From NCBI GenBank assembly GCA_006226375.1, contig SBHC01000014.1, forward strand, positions 62,001 to 126,000: 64,000 bases of DNA, read 5' to 3'. Positions 1 through 8,888 of the stretch are shown here, piece after piece. The notes below the pieces were generated by a model, which was not told the DNA's origin, searched no databases, and saw only the letters and a program-made list of their open reading frames with translations. This DNA is from Deltaproteobacteria bacterium (lineage in GTDB: Bacteria; Myxococcota_C; UBA6777). The position numbers and the translations under genes are program-made. Every line of letters begins with the position of its first letter. The first letter of the stretch is position 1.

Positions 1-1
1 C

Positions 2-604
2 AAGGCAGCCTGTCATGTTCGTTTGCAGCAAAGCCTTCGTTGGTGCATCCACCGACAACGTGGGATGCTTAAACAGTGCAGAACATGGACCGTCTCTCGC
101 TTCAAAGCCTGCGCCTTGAACAACACCAAAGCCCGAGTTCATTTCTGCAACCGAACTCATCTGGAACGTCGCTCTCGCTGTGCTCGTTGGACAAAGCGTC
201 GAAACAAGCGATGCTACCTGAGCCATCGACAGTGTCTCGACAAGGATCAACGGTTTTGCTCCCGCCTGTGCCAGATCGCGAAGGACAAGAAACGCTGCAC
301 GCGACGATGTCTTCAAGGTCGAAAACCTCGCTGCATCCGCGCTCTTCAAGAGTGTCGTAAGAAGACCTTTTCCAAGCAGAGGTACTGCATTGCTCACGCC
401 AAACACACTTACAAAGTCTGCACTCGTGAGGTGTTGGGGTCCAAGCTTCGTTGCAAGTCGTTTGCCCAGCGAGCCTCCCAGACTTGCCGCAGCCACGCTC
501 AGACTCGTCAGATGTTCTGCAAGAAGTCGGCCCTCCGACGCAAATCCGTTTGTGTGAAAGCCTGCTCCAAGCCCAAATCGTCCAACGCTCCCAAGCGCAA
601 ATAA
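2..604 (+). CDS. Cys-rich, Lys/Arg-rich protein, 5' end outside window
   Basis: The frame is open from base 2, so the gene almost certainly starts left of the window; a TTG at 23 is only a formal internal start. The visible 200 residues contain about 20 cysteines in a strongly basic background. Many cysteines are 11 residues apart, for example CRTWTVSRFKAC and CKSFAQRASQTC, which suggests a helical hendecad pattern with cysteines on one face. There is no recognised family. The composition resembles the exported basic Cys-rich protein at 9259-9768, so a secreted or surface structural protein is plausible, but the signal peptide, if any, cannot be seen. It stops with TAA at 602-604. I cannot assign a function. 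Confidence 0.6.
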   Translation, partial: KAACHVRLQQSLRWCIHRQRGMLKQCRTWTVSRFKACALNNTKARVHFCNRTHLERRSRCARWTKRRNKRCYLSHRQCLDKDQRFCSRLCQIAKDKKRCTRRCLQGRKPRCIRALQECRKKTFSKQRYCIAHAKHTYKVCTREVLGSKLRCKSFAQRASQTCRSHAQTRQMFCKKSALRRKSVCVKACSKPKSSNAPKRK

Positions 605-808
605 TCCTCTTCCGTCGAAAATTCTTCCCGCTCTCCCACATTTTTTTGAGCACTTGTGCCGTGAATGTCATCATTCTGTCACATCGCTGTCGTATCCTTG
701 TCTCTGTTGGATGAGGGCATGGGTTGGATTCAACCTTGCCGTTGTCAAACGTGACGATACTTTCGCCGATGGCGACAGAAAAGGAATCTCACTGAGAGGT
801 GAGAGACA

Positions 809-1375
809 GTGCTGATGCAAACGTATGTACCCACCCGTCGTACTCGTTTTTTTCACAAAATGGTGCTCCTGGACCAGCGGATCTTGCTGGCTGTACGGAG
901 CCTGGAGCGGGATTGGCTCACTCCTGCGATGTTGACTTTGACCAAGCTGGGCGACACCTCCACCTACTTCGCCGTTGGGCTGGTTTTGCTGGCCGTTGGC
1001 TCCCCGCTGACGTTGCGATGCGGGGCATTGCTTGGGACGTCTGCGATTGTGGCGTCGCTGATCGCTGCCGGAATCAAATACCTCTTTCGACGGGAGCGAC
1101 CTTTGGTGACGCTGCCTGACTTTTCCGCGCTGGTGTCGATTCCCGATCGCTACTCGTTTCCTTCGGGCCATACAGCAACTGCGTTTGCTGTGGCCGTTTC
1201 TTTGTCGATGGAAGGTGTCTTTCTGGGGCCGTTGTTGTTGGCTTCAGCCTTTGGCATCGGAAGCTCCCGGATCTACCTCGGCGCTCACTATCCTTTGGAT
1301 GTGATCGTGGGGGCTGTCTTGGGTTCTTGCATGGGTCTTCTTACTCGCTTTGCTCTCCTTGGCCTCTTCTTCTAA
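809..1375 (+). CDS. PAP2-family membrane phosphatase
   Basis: Integral membrane protein of 188 aa with the three phosphatase motifs of the PAP2 superfamily in order: K-x6-RP (KYLFRRERP), PSGH (SFPSGHTA) and SR-x5-H-x3-D (SSRIYLGAHYPLD). The His in the second and third motifs and the Asp are the catalytic residues in the family. Hydrophobic segments before, between and after the motifs fit a multi-pass protein whose active site faces the periplasm. Family members hydrolyse undecaprenyl pyrophosphate, phosphatidylglycerol phosphate or phosphatidic acid; the substrate here is not determined. The GTG at 809 has GAGGTG upstream at a normal distance; an ATG at 815 is the alternative start. It is convergent with the sirtuin gene 15 bp downstream. 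Confidence 0.88.
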   Translation: MLMQTYVPTRRTRFFHKMVLLDQRILLAVRSLERDWLTPAMLTLTKLGDTSTYFAVGLVLLAVGSPLTLRCGALLGTSAIVASLIAAGIKYLFRRERPLVTLPDFSALVSIPDRYSFPSGHTATAFAVAVSLSMEGVFLGPLLLASAFGIGSSRIYLGAHYPLDVIVGAVLGSCMGLLTRFALLGLFF

Positions 1376-1389
1376 AGCTTCCTTTCTCT

Positions 1390-2229
1390 TCAAGACAAAC
1401 GCTCATCTATCGCTTGCAACACCTCCAGCGCACCTGCCGAGAAGGAGAGGGTGCCTCGGGGACCGTGGGCTTCTCTTGGATTCACCCGAATCAGCGTGGC
1501 GTTGCTGCGTCGAGAGATACGCTCACAAGCCCACCGGACCGAGGGGATGGCGGTACCTGCTCCGCATTCCACGACAGCAATGCGCCCTCCTTCTGCTTGG
1601 TCGAGCCAGTCCATGTAACGCTCTTCTTGGGCGGCGGTACGTTCGCTTAACCAGGAGATGTCTCCAAACATCAACACATTGGGCCGGGAGATTCGGCCGC
1701 ACCGAGGACAGGCCGGAAGAGGGGGGCGAGCCCGAAAGGTTTCTTCGTTGAGGGTTACGTTCAATTCCGGGTCGGCCCAGATCGAGTCGTCGCAAGGCAG
1801 CGAGCATTGGAAGTGGTGGAGGGAGCCGTGGCACTCCAACACGCGTTCGTCGGGGAAGCCTGCGAGCTGAAACTGTCCGTCGACGTTGGATGTAAACACA
1901 AACAGGCCGTGCTCCATGCGCTGGCTCCACTTGTGCAGCAGGGCAAAGCCTTCATGGGGTTGGGTGTCGCGGTACAAATGAAGACGATGACCGTAGAAGC
2001 CCCAAGCGAGGTCGGGGTCGTCGTCAAACCAGCGGGGGTTGGCCAGGTCGATGAACGAGAGCCCCAAGCGTTTGAAGGGTGGATAGGCTTTCCAGAACCC
2101 CTTGTCTCCACGGAAGTCGGGGAGGCCAGAGTCAACGCCCATCCCGGCACCTGCGCCGACCAAAAGCGCGTCTGCGTTGGCGATGGTTTCCACGGCTTGT
2201 TCCAAGGTTTCGGCGTCCCACTGCGTCAT
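1390..2229 (-). CDS. Sir2-family NAD-dependent protein deacylase
   Basis: Sirtuin of 279 aa. From the start chosen here: NAD-binding GAGAGMGVDSGLPDFRG at about 25-41, TSNVDGQF at 113-120 (the TQN/TSN region), catalytic His in ECHGS at 134, and a structural zinc set formed by C142, C146, C174 and C177. It would remove acyl groups from lysines using NAD+, probably in the cytoplasm; the acyl preference cannot be read. Start: the ATG at 2229 has AGGAGA four bases upstream. Formal in-frame starts up to 2334 lack a site and have no sirtuin sequence. It is divergent from murE. Confidence 0.88.
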   Translation of the reverse strand: MTQWDAETLEQAVETIANADALLVGAGAGMGVDSGLPDFRGDKGFWKAYPPFKRLGLSFIDLANPRWFDDDPDLAWGFYGHRLHLYRDTQPHEGFALLHKWSQRMEHGLFVFTSNVDGQFQLAGFPDERVLECHGSLHHFQCSLPCDDSIWADPELNVTLNEETFRARPPLPACPRCGRISRPNVLMFGDISWLSERTAAQEERYMDWLDQAEGGRIAVVECGAGTAIPSVRWACERISRRSNATLIRVNPREAHGPRGTLSFSAGALEVLQAIDERLS

Positions 2230-2411
2230 GGTGTCTCCTGTTGCGAGAGTCTCTGAGCGCCCCATTTTTTTGCATCCTACCGGGGTTCTCGATATTACCA
2301 TGAAGAGAGGGTTTGGGTTGCAATCGAATCGCAAGCCATCTCGTGTGATGAGAATGTGAAACGTTGATGGGTCTTAAGAGGCCGGTCAACTTGGGGAAAG
2401 GACGATCCAGT

Positions 2412-3959
2412 ATGTCAGCACCACAACCGTTTTCGGAGATCCTACGCGCCGTGGGGGGGACCTGGATTGGAGGACCCGACGATCCAATGATCTCGCAGGT
2501 CACTTCGGACTCGCGTCAGGCGACGGAGGGGACCTTGTTTGTTGCGATCCAGGGGGAGGCCCGCGACGGTCACTTGTACCTGGAAGCGGCTCGACGCACA
2601 GGAGCCTCTGCTGTTCTTGTTCTGGAAGGTCGGAGCGGCGAAGCTCGCGTCTCCAAGTTGGCTGTGGGTGAGGTGGGTGACACTCGAAAAGCCCTGGCGT
2701 TAATTGCTGCGATGCTGTGGGGGCCTTTACCTGAGCCTCTGCGAAACCATGTCGTGGGAATTACCGGAACCAACGGCAAGACCACGACCTGCTACATCAT
2801 GGAGTCGATCCTGCAAGCGGCGGGCGGTGTTCCTGGGATCTTGGGAACGGTGAATTATCGGATCGGAGACACGGTGCTTCCTGCGCCGCTCACCACGCCG
2901 TCCCCGGAGTTGCTGTGGCAAACGTTGGAGCGAATGCAGGAGAAGGACGCAACACACGTTGTGATGGAGGTGTCTTCTCACGCGCTCGACCAGTATCGTG
3001 TGGATGGTCTTCCCTACGCTGTGGCCGGTTTTACCAACCTGACCCAAGACCACCTCGACTACCACAAGACATGGGATGACTACCTCGCAGCCAAAGCCCG
3101 CCTGTTCGTTGAGCTGTTGGTGCCCGAAGGGCGTGCCGTGTTGCCAGCCGGAGAAGAGGCGACCGAAACCATTCGCGGCGCTTGCTCCAGAGCCATCTGG
3201 ACCTACTCCGTGGATCCCAAAGTCCCAGGCGACATCGCTGTAACCTCTTGTGACATCGGGTTGCATGGCATCCACGCTACGCTGGACACTCCGGCAGAAA
3301 CGTTTTCCTTTGAGAGCCCGTTGCTGGGCGACTTCAACCTCAAGAACCTTGTGCTGGCTTGTGGCTTGGCATTGGCCTTGAAAGTTCCTGTGGAAGCCAT
3401 CCAGGAAGGCATCCGGACGTTGAACAACATCCCTGGTCGTATGGAACGCATCGCTAGCCCAGATGGGTTTCAGGCTGTGGTTGACTACGCCCACACGCCC
3501 GATGCCTTGGTCAACATTGTCCAAAGTTTGCGGCCGCTGTGTGAGAAGCGATTGATCACCGTGTTTGGCTGCGGCGGCGATCGCGACAAGACCAAGCGAA
3601 AGCCCATGGGGGAGGCCGCTGCCTCTGGATCGGACCTGTGCATCGTCACGTCGGACAACCCTCGCACCGAAGACCCACAAGCGATTGTAGACCAGGTTGT
3701 GGAGGGGGTGAAGCTTCACCAAGAGCCCTTGCGGCTGTTCTCTACACCTTCCGAAGACGACCGTGGCTACGCTGTGGAGCTGGACCGACGCAAAGCCATC
3801 CAAAAAGCCATCGAGTGGGCCCGGCCAGGTGACATCGTCCTGATCGCTGGCAAAGGCCATGAAGATTACCAGGTTGTGGGAACCAAAAAATATCCGTTTG
3901 ATGACCGCCGCATCGCGCAGCAAGCGATCGAAGCGTCCAACCGTGGGGAGCAAGCATGA
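2412..3959 (+). CDS. murE: UDP-MurNAc-L-Ala-D-Glu:meso-diaminopimelate ligase MurE
   Basis: Mur ligase of 515 aa that adds the third residue of the peptidoglycan stem peptide in the cytoplasm, using ATP. Visible features: an N-terminal Mur domain with TSDSRQ, the ATP loop GITGTNGKTTT at about 116-126, the central ligase region with FTNLTQDHLDYH, and a C-terminal domain with DNPRTEDP at about 415. The Arg of DNPR is the known mark of meso-diaminopimelate rather than lysine specificity, as in most Gram-negatives. The ATG at 2412 has GAAAGGACG upstream; an upstream ATG at 2364 gives a 16-residue extension without homology. The stop TGA overlaps the murF ATG (ATGA), so the two are translationally coupled. 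Confidence 0.95.
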   Translation: MSAPQPFSEILRAVGGTWIGGPDDPMISQVTSDSRQATEGTLFVAIQGEARDGHLYLEAARRTGASAVLVLEGRSGEARVSKLAVGEVGDTRKALALIAAMLWGPLPEPLRNHVVGITGTNGKTTTCYIMESILQAAGGVPGILGTVNYRIGDTVLPAPLTTPSPELLWQTLERMQEKDATHVVMEVSSHALDQYRVDGLPYAVAGFTNLTQDHLDYHKTWDDYLAAKARLFVELLVPEGRAVLPAGEEATETIRGACSRAIWTYSVDPKVPGDIAVTSCDIGLHGIHATLDTPAETFSFESPLLGDFNLKNLVLACGLALALKVPVEAIQEGIRTLNNIPGRMERIASPDGFQAVVDYAHTPDALVNIVQSLRPLCEKRLITVFGCGGDRDKTKRKPMGEAAASGSDLCIVTSDNPRTEDPQAIVDQVVEGVKLHQEPLRLFSTPSEDDRGYAVELDRRKAIQKAIEWARPGDIVLIAGKGHEDYQVVGTKKYPFDDRRIAQQAIEASNRGEQA

Positions 3960-5395
3960 GCCAGGAGCAGGTACTTTTTTCTGTGGCCGATGTGGTCGAG
4001 TGGACCGGCGGAACGTTGTTGCAGGGCAGCCCTTCCAAGGGTCTGACAGGGTTCTCCAACGACAGCCGCCAGCTTGAGCCTGGGCAATTGTTTGTCGCGC
4101 TGGTCGCCGAACGGGACGGTCATGACTTTGTTCCAGGTGCCATCACCTCAGGGGCGTCGGCTTTGTTGGTTCAAAGGCCCGTGGAAGATGTCTTGCCGGA
4201 TGTCGCCGTCATTCAGGTGGAAGACTCTCTCCAAAGTCTGGGCGCCATCGCGCTGGGCTACCGTCGGACATTGCCGCAGTGTCGGGTCGTGGGGATCACG
4301 GGTTCCAACGGAAAGACCACAACCAAAGAGATGCTCGCGTCCATCTTTCGTCAGATCGGCCCGACCCACGCCACGGCAGGGAATTACAACAATCTAATTG
4401 GTGTGCCTTTGACCCTGATGGGGCTGCGCAAGGAACACCAGTTTGCGGTCCTGGAAATGGGGATGAATGCCTTTGGTGAGATCGCGCAGTTGGCGGCGAT
4501 GTCTGAGCCACACGTCGGCGTGATTACTTGTGTGGCTCCTGCCCATCTCGAAGGTGTGGGAAGCATTGAAGGGGTCGCTCAGGCGAAGGGCGAACTGTTT
4601 GATGCTCTCTCCAAAGACCAATGGGCGATTGTGAACGCCGATGACCCTATGATTATGGCGCGGGCGGAGTCGTTGGAGTGCCACCGCCTGTATGTTACAA
4701 GCCAGCTTCCCAATGCGGCGATCCCGGAAGGCCAACCCGCTCTTCGCATCACACGCCTGGAACCCAGAGGTGTGGACGGCTTCCTCTTTGATGTATCGAC
4801 TGAAAACCTGCGAGGGCCTGGTCAGTCGTCTTCGTTTTCTGTGGAACTGCCTCTGGTCGGTCATCACCAAGTGTCCAACGCGATGATGGCGACGGCAGCG
4901 GCGCTGGCGTCGGGGGCAACGGAGGATGCTGTAACGCATGGTCTGCGCGAGGTGGAGCCCACTGGCCGGCGTCTTCGGTTGATCCACACTGCCGGCAACC
5001 TTCATGTCTTGGACGATTGCTACAACAGCAACCCACACTCCTGTCGCGCCGCGCTCCGAACGTTGACAGATCTTGCGCAAGGCCAAACCACCATCGCTGT
5101 GTTGGGTGACATGCTGGAGTTGGGGGAGAACGAGCACAAGGAGCACGCCGAAGTGGGCGCGTATGCTCAGGAGCTAGGTGTTGATCATGTGCTGGGCTTT
5201 GGCCCCATCTCGATGTCCTTGGTTCGTGGTGCCCAAGAGGCTGGGTTGTCGGAAACGAAGGCGCAGCACTTTCTCGAAGTGAACGATCTTTGGTCACATT
5301 TGGAGACGTTGCTGGACGACGACGTTTGGCTGCTGGTGAAGGGCAGTCGAGGAATGCGCTTGGAACGAGTCAGTGAAAAATTGGTGAGTTGGTAG
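3956..5395 (+). CDS. murF: UDP-MurNAc-tripeptide:D-Ala-D-Ala ligase MurF
   Basis: Mur ligase of 479 aa that attaches D-Ala-D-Ala to the UDP-MurNAc tripeptide. It shows SNDSRQLEPGQLFVAL near the N-terminus, the ATP loop GITGSNGKTTTKEM at about 112-125, NYNNLIGVPLT (a MurF hallmark), DDCYNSNPHS in the C-terminal region, and LGDMLELG. It overlaps murE by four bases. In typical division and cell-wall clusters mraY and murD follow; here the cluster ends and an unrelated selenoprotein gene follows after 247 bp. A short weak inverted repeat (AGACC/GGTCT) lies just after the stop but is not convincing as a terminator. Confidence 0.95.
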   Translation: MSQEQVLFSVADVVEWTGGTLLQGSPSKGLTGFSNDSRQLEPGQLFVALVAERDGHDFVPGAITSGASALLVQRPVEDVLPDVAVIQVEDSLQSLGAIALGYRRTLPQCRVVGITGSNGKTTTKEMLASIFRQIGPTHATAGNYNNLIGVPLTLMGLRKEHQFAVLEMGMNAFGEIAQLAAMSEPHVGVITCVAPAHLEGVGSIEGVAQAKGELFDALSKDQWAIVNADDPMIMARAESLECHRLYVTSQLPNAAIPEGQPALRITRLEPRGVDGFLFDVSTENLRGPGQSSSFSVELPLVGHHQVSNAMMATAAALASGATEDAVTHGLREVEPTGRRLRLIHTAGNLHVLDDCYNSNPHSCRAALRTLTDLAQGQTTIAVLGDMLELGENEHKEHAEVGAYAQELGVDHVLGFGPISMSLVRGAQEAGLSETKAQHFLEVNDLWSHLETLLDDDVWLLVKGSRGMRLERVSEKLVSW

Positions 5396-5457
5396 ACCTT
5401 CTCTTTTGTGGGTCTCTCCACGAGAAAATCACAGCTTTTTGGAATCCTTGAAATAGG

Positions 5458-5487
5458 TTGCCACCTTTTGCTGTTCTGGGTTAGAAT
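5458..5487 (+). promoter_or_regulatory. Candidate sigma-70-type promoter for the selenoprotein gene
   Basis: TTGCCA at 5458-5463 and TAGAAT at 5482-5487 are separated by 18 bp, each one base from consensus. This would give the selenoprotein gene its own transcript, with a leader of about 150 bases, independent of murEF. Based on visual matching only. Confidence 0.4.
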
Positions 5488-5642
5488 GTGCTGCCCGATG
5501 GCTCATGTTCTGAGGTGCTTAGGAACGTCTTGTGCGGCCGTTGTTTCCGACCATCGGGGGGAATCGCCTTGTCGGCGTGCGGTTGCTGTCATGTTCCAGC
5601 AAGAATTCGTTGTGGTATCGAGAAGAAGGAGAACAGATACCT

Positions 5643-8600
5643 ATGCACATTGTATCGAGGCTACACGGCTCGATGCTGTGGCGGAGGTGGCAGCTAGGGT
5701 TGTTACCGCTGCTGGTCTTGTCGTTGTTTGGGTGCAAAGACCCTTACAGCAGCAAGCCTGGAAGCTTTCCGCCGCCGGTCGAGACCCGGAACAAGAAGTT
5801 TGGCTCGTTGCAGCAAGTCTACCAAGAGCCCAAACTCACACGGAAGGCGCCACCTCGTCCCACCGGACCCGTGTCGCGTACTCCGATTGATATCCGAAAC
5901 TCTTACATCTACGGAGATCCCGACGCGAAGATTACGCTCGTTGAGTTCTCCGACTTCCAATGACCGTTCTGTATTAAATTTGGCAAGGTTGCCAAACAGA
6001 TGGTGAAGAAGTATCCCGGCCAGTTTCGGGTTGTGTTTAAACACTTTCCCTTGGACTTCCACAAGAAAGCCCACCTCGCATCCCAGGCGGCGTTGGCGGC
6101 TGGAGCCCAAGGCAAATTCTGGGAGTACCACGACATTATCTTTGCCAACCAGCAAAAGTTGGATCGCAAGGACCTCGACTCCTACGCGAAGAAACTTAAG
6201 CTGGACATGAAGAAGTTTAAGGCCGCGTTGGACAAGAAGAAGTACGCTGCTGCCGTGGACAAAGACCTGGAAATTGGAAAAAGCGTGAAAGTTGGCGGAA
6301 CTCCGACCAGCTTTTTGAACGGCCGAAAAGTCAACCTCGGCGGCAAAGGGGTCAAGCCCAAAGATGTTGTGGAAGGTCTCATCAAGGATGAGCTGGAGCG
6401 CATCAAAGACGCCGAGAAGAAAGACCTGAAGGGTGACAAGTTCTACTACGAATACGTAGGCAAACCCGACGGTATGGACGACGGCAAAGGCGACAAAGAC
6501 AAGAAGAAAAAGGAGAAGGAGTACAAGTACATCGCAGTGGGCGACGCTCCCACCAAAGGTGACGACGACGCTCCTGTGACTCTGGTCGAATTCTCCGACT
6601 TCACTTGTGGCTTCTGCTCCGGCGCAGCCAAGACCGTTAATCAGGTTGCGAAAGCGTACAAAGGCAAGGTTCGGGTGGTGTTCAAGAACTATCCCCTGTC
6701 CCAGGCCAACTACGATATCGCGCAAGCCGCGTTGGCGGCACATCAACAAGGCAAGTTCTGGGAGTACCATGACCTTCTGTTCAACAACCAGAAGAAGGTG
6801 GACCGTGAGTCGTTGATTGGCTACGCCAAGCAACTCGACCTGGATCTTGCGTTGTTTAAACAAACCATGGATGCACCGGCGACCAAGGCACACGTGGAAG
6901 CGGACCAAAAACAGGGCCGCGACCTCGGGCTGCAAGGTACCCCGATGTTTTACCTCAACAATCGCCCCTTGGGTGCGATGCAAGGCTTCGAAGCGTTCCA
7001 AAAAGAGTTGAACAAGGAACTGGTCAAAAAAGGATTCAAAAAGGAGGATCTTCCGAGTGGGCCCCCGCCCGTCGAGATCGCGATGAAGGGCGTCCCGTTC
7101 AAGGGACCTGAGAAAGCCCCCGTCACGATCGTCGAATATTCGGACTTTGAATGACCGTACTGCTCGCGGGCCGGGAGCCTGCTTAAACAGTTCGCTTCGA
7201 CTTACAAAGGTAAAGTCAAATTTGTCTTTAAACACTTCCCGTTGTCGTTCCACAAGAACGCACACCTCGCTCACCAGGCTACTGTAGAAGCCCAGGAGCA
7301 AGGCGGGAACAAACTGTTCTGGAAGTATCACGACAAGCTGTTCGCCAACCAGCGCAAGCTGAAGCGTGACGATCTCATTCGTTACGCCAAAGACCTGGGC
7401 ATGGATGTGGATAGGTTTACCAAAGCTCTCGATACCAAAAAGCACAAGGCCCGCGTTGACGCGGAGCTTCGTGAAGGTGGTACTGTGGGTGTTAGCGGTA
7501 CACCGTCCGTCTTCATCAACGGCGTGAAAGCTAGCGGATACAAATTCAAAGAACTCAAGAAGGTAGTCGACCCCATCCTGATTAAGAAAGGATACAAGAA
7601 GTCTGAGCTCCCCGATAAACCGGCATTGAATATCGCCCTGGCCGACGTTGCGTCGATCGGGCCGAAGAATGCGCCGGTCACTATCGTGGAATACTCAGAC
7701 TTTCAATGACCGTACTGTTCGCGGGCCGGGCGCCTGCTTAAACAGTTCGCGAAATCTTACAAAGGTAAGGTTCGATTTGTCTTCAAACACTTCCCACTGT
7801 CGTTCCACAAGGACGCACACCTTGCACACCAGGCAACGATCGAAGCCCGACGTCAAGGTGGGGACAACATGTTCTGGAAGTACCACGATATGCTGTTCGC
7901 CAACCAGCGACAGCTTAAGCGGAACCATCTGGAAAAGTATGCTCGTAAGATTGGTCTCGACATGGACCAGTTCAAAGCGGCTTTGGACACCAAGCGTCAC
8001 AAAGCAGCGGTCGATGCCGACATTCAAGAAGGTGGCGGCGTAGGCGTGGGTGGAACTCCCACAGTGTTCATCAATGGTGAGAAGGCCAAAGGCTTTGACT
8101 TCAACAAGCTCAAGGCTCAGGTTGACCCGATGTTGATTGCAAAGGGCTACAAGCTGGAAGATCTTCCAAGCGAGTTGCGCCACCAAATCCCCGTCGGAAA
8201 CTCCACCATCAAAGGACCAAGCAACGCGCCGATTACCATCGCGGAGTTCTCAGACTTTGAGTGTCCGTTCTGCTCGTCGGCGGGTCGTGAAGTGTCCAAG
8301 CTTGCGAAGATGTATCCCAAGCACGTGCGTGTGGTGTTCAAGCACTTCCCGCTGTCGTTCCACAAGAAAGCTCCTCTGGCGTCGCAAGCGTCGTTGGCTG
8401 CCAACGAACAGGGCAAGTTCTGGGAATACCATGATCTCCTGTTCGCGAACCAACAAAAGCTTGATCGCAAGTATCTGATTCAGTACGCAGAGAAGCTCAA
8501 GTTGAACGTGGCTCGCTTCAAGCAGGTGTTGGACTCTGGCATCTTCAAGGAGCAGGTCGACAATGACATGGCTCTGGGTCGAAAAGTTGGCGTGCAAGGG

Positions 8601-8888
8601 ACACCGTCCATGTATGTCAATGGCAAGCCGATTAAGTTGGGTCGTCCGCTGATGGCCAAGTTGGTCAAGGCAGTGGAGTTGGAGATGAAGCGCTTGAAGA
8701 TCAAGTCGCCGATGTCCGAAGCCAAGCTTAAGAAACTCGGCGTCGACTTGTCTGTCAAGCCCAAGCCGCGCGCTGCCAAGCCCAAACCCCGGGCTGCGGT
8801 ACGCAAAGCTCCTCCCAAAGGTCGTGCTGCATCCGGTATGTGCAAACCTGGCTCCGGTACGCAGTGCGCTCCTCCCAAAAAACGCTAG
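5643..8888 (+). CDS. Five-domain DsbA/thioredoxin-like lipoprotein with three in-frame UGA (selenocysteine) codons
   Basis: One frame of 1082 codons runs from ATG 5643 (AAGGAG at 5626-5631) to TAG 8886, broken only by TGA at 5961, 7152 and 7707. Residues 1-30 are a signal peptide with lipobox LFGC, lipidated Cys 31. Five DsbA-like domains follow, each with V(E/A)(F/Y)SDF before the active site and a cis-Pro GTP motif later. Active sites: U107-P-F-C, C322-G-F-C, U504-P-Y-C, U689-P-Y-C and C874-P-F-C. Each TGA stands where the first Cys belongs, and conserved helix sequence continues straight after it (for example SRAGSLLKQF, SRAGRLLKQF). Domains 3 and 4 are recent duplicates. The C-terminus is a Pro/Lys/Ala tail with two Cys. 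Likely role: periplasmic thiol-disulfide or peroxide chemistry (inference). TGA is a normal stop elsewhere, and three identical nonsense mutations at active sites are implausible. A 580-aa ORF on the other strand (5703-7445) is a shadow. Confidence 0.9.
5961..5999 (+). promoter_or_regulatory. UGA selenocysteine codon 1 with predicted bacterial SECIS hairpin
   Basis: TGA at 5961-5963 is followed 15 nt later by a perfect hairpin: TTTGGC (5979-5984), loop AAGGTT, GCCAAA (5991-5996). An outer CTG/CAG pairing (5969-5971 with 5997-5999) may extend it. The loop carries GG followed by U, the kind of apical feature SelB recognises in known bacterial SECIS elements. The hairpin lies inside the coding sequence, as bacterial SECIS elements do. 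The spacing is slightly longer than at the other two sites. Confidence 0.75.
7152..7182 (+). promoter_or_regulatory. UGA selenocysteine codon 2 with predicted bacterial SECIS hairpin
   Basis: TGA at 7152-7154 is followed after 11 nt by a 17-nt mini-helix: GCGGGC (7166-7171), loop CGGGA, GCCTGC (7177-7182), with one G-U pair. An 11-nt spacing and 17-nt mini-helix are the known dimensions of the minimal Escherichia coli fdhF SECIS. The loop contains GGG. Confidence 0.75.
7707..7737 (+). promoter_or_regulatory. UGA selenocysteine codon 3 with predicted bacterial SECIS hairpin
   Basis: TGA at 7707-7709 is followed after 11 nt by GCGGGC (7721-7726), loop CGGGC, GCCTGC (7732-7737), the same 6-5-6 fold as at site 2. 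Sites 2 and 3 differ at only two positions over about 40 nt after the TGA, whereas the Cys-containing domain 5 (TGT at 8262) has diverged there, as expected if RNA structure is under selection only at UGA sites. Confidence 0.75.

Noticed and set aside
2727-3953. 408-codon minus-strand frame over murE
   Set aside because: Shadow of murE; no family features.
5393-5420. Terminator after murF
   Set aside because: Stem of only five pairs with a 12-nt loop and no T tract.
5703-7445. 580-codon open frame on the minus strand
   Set aside because: No recognisable domain or ribosome site; it is antisense to the conserved selenoprotein.
5643-8888. Pseudogene or three separate genes split by stop codons
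   Set aside because: All segments share one frame, conserved sequence continues directly through each TGA, ribosome sites and start codons are lacking after the TGAs, and all three stops are TGA at the same catalytic position.
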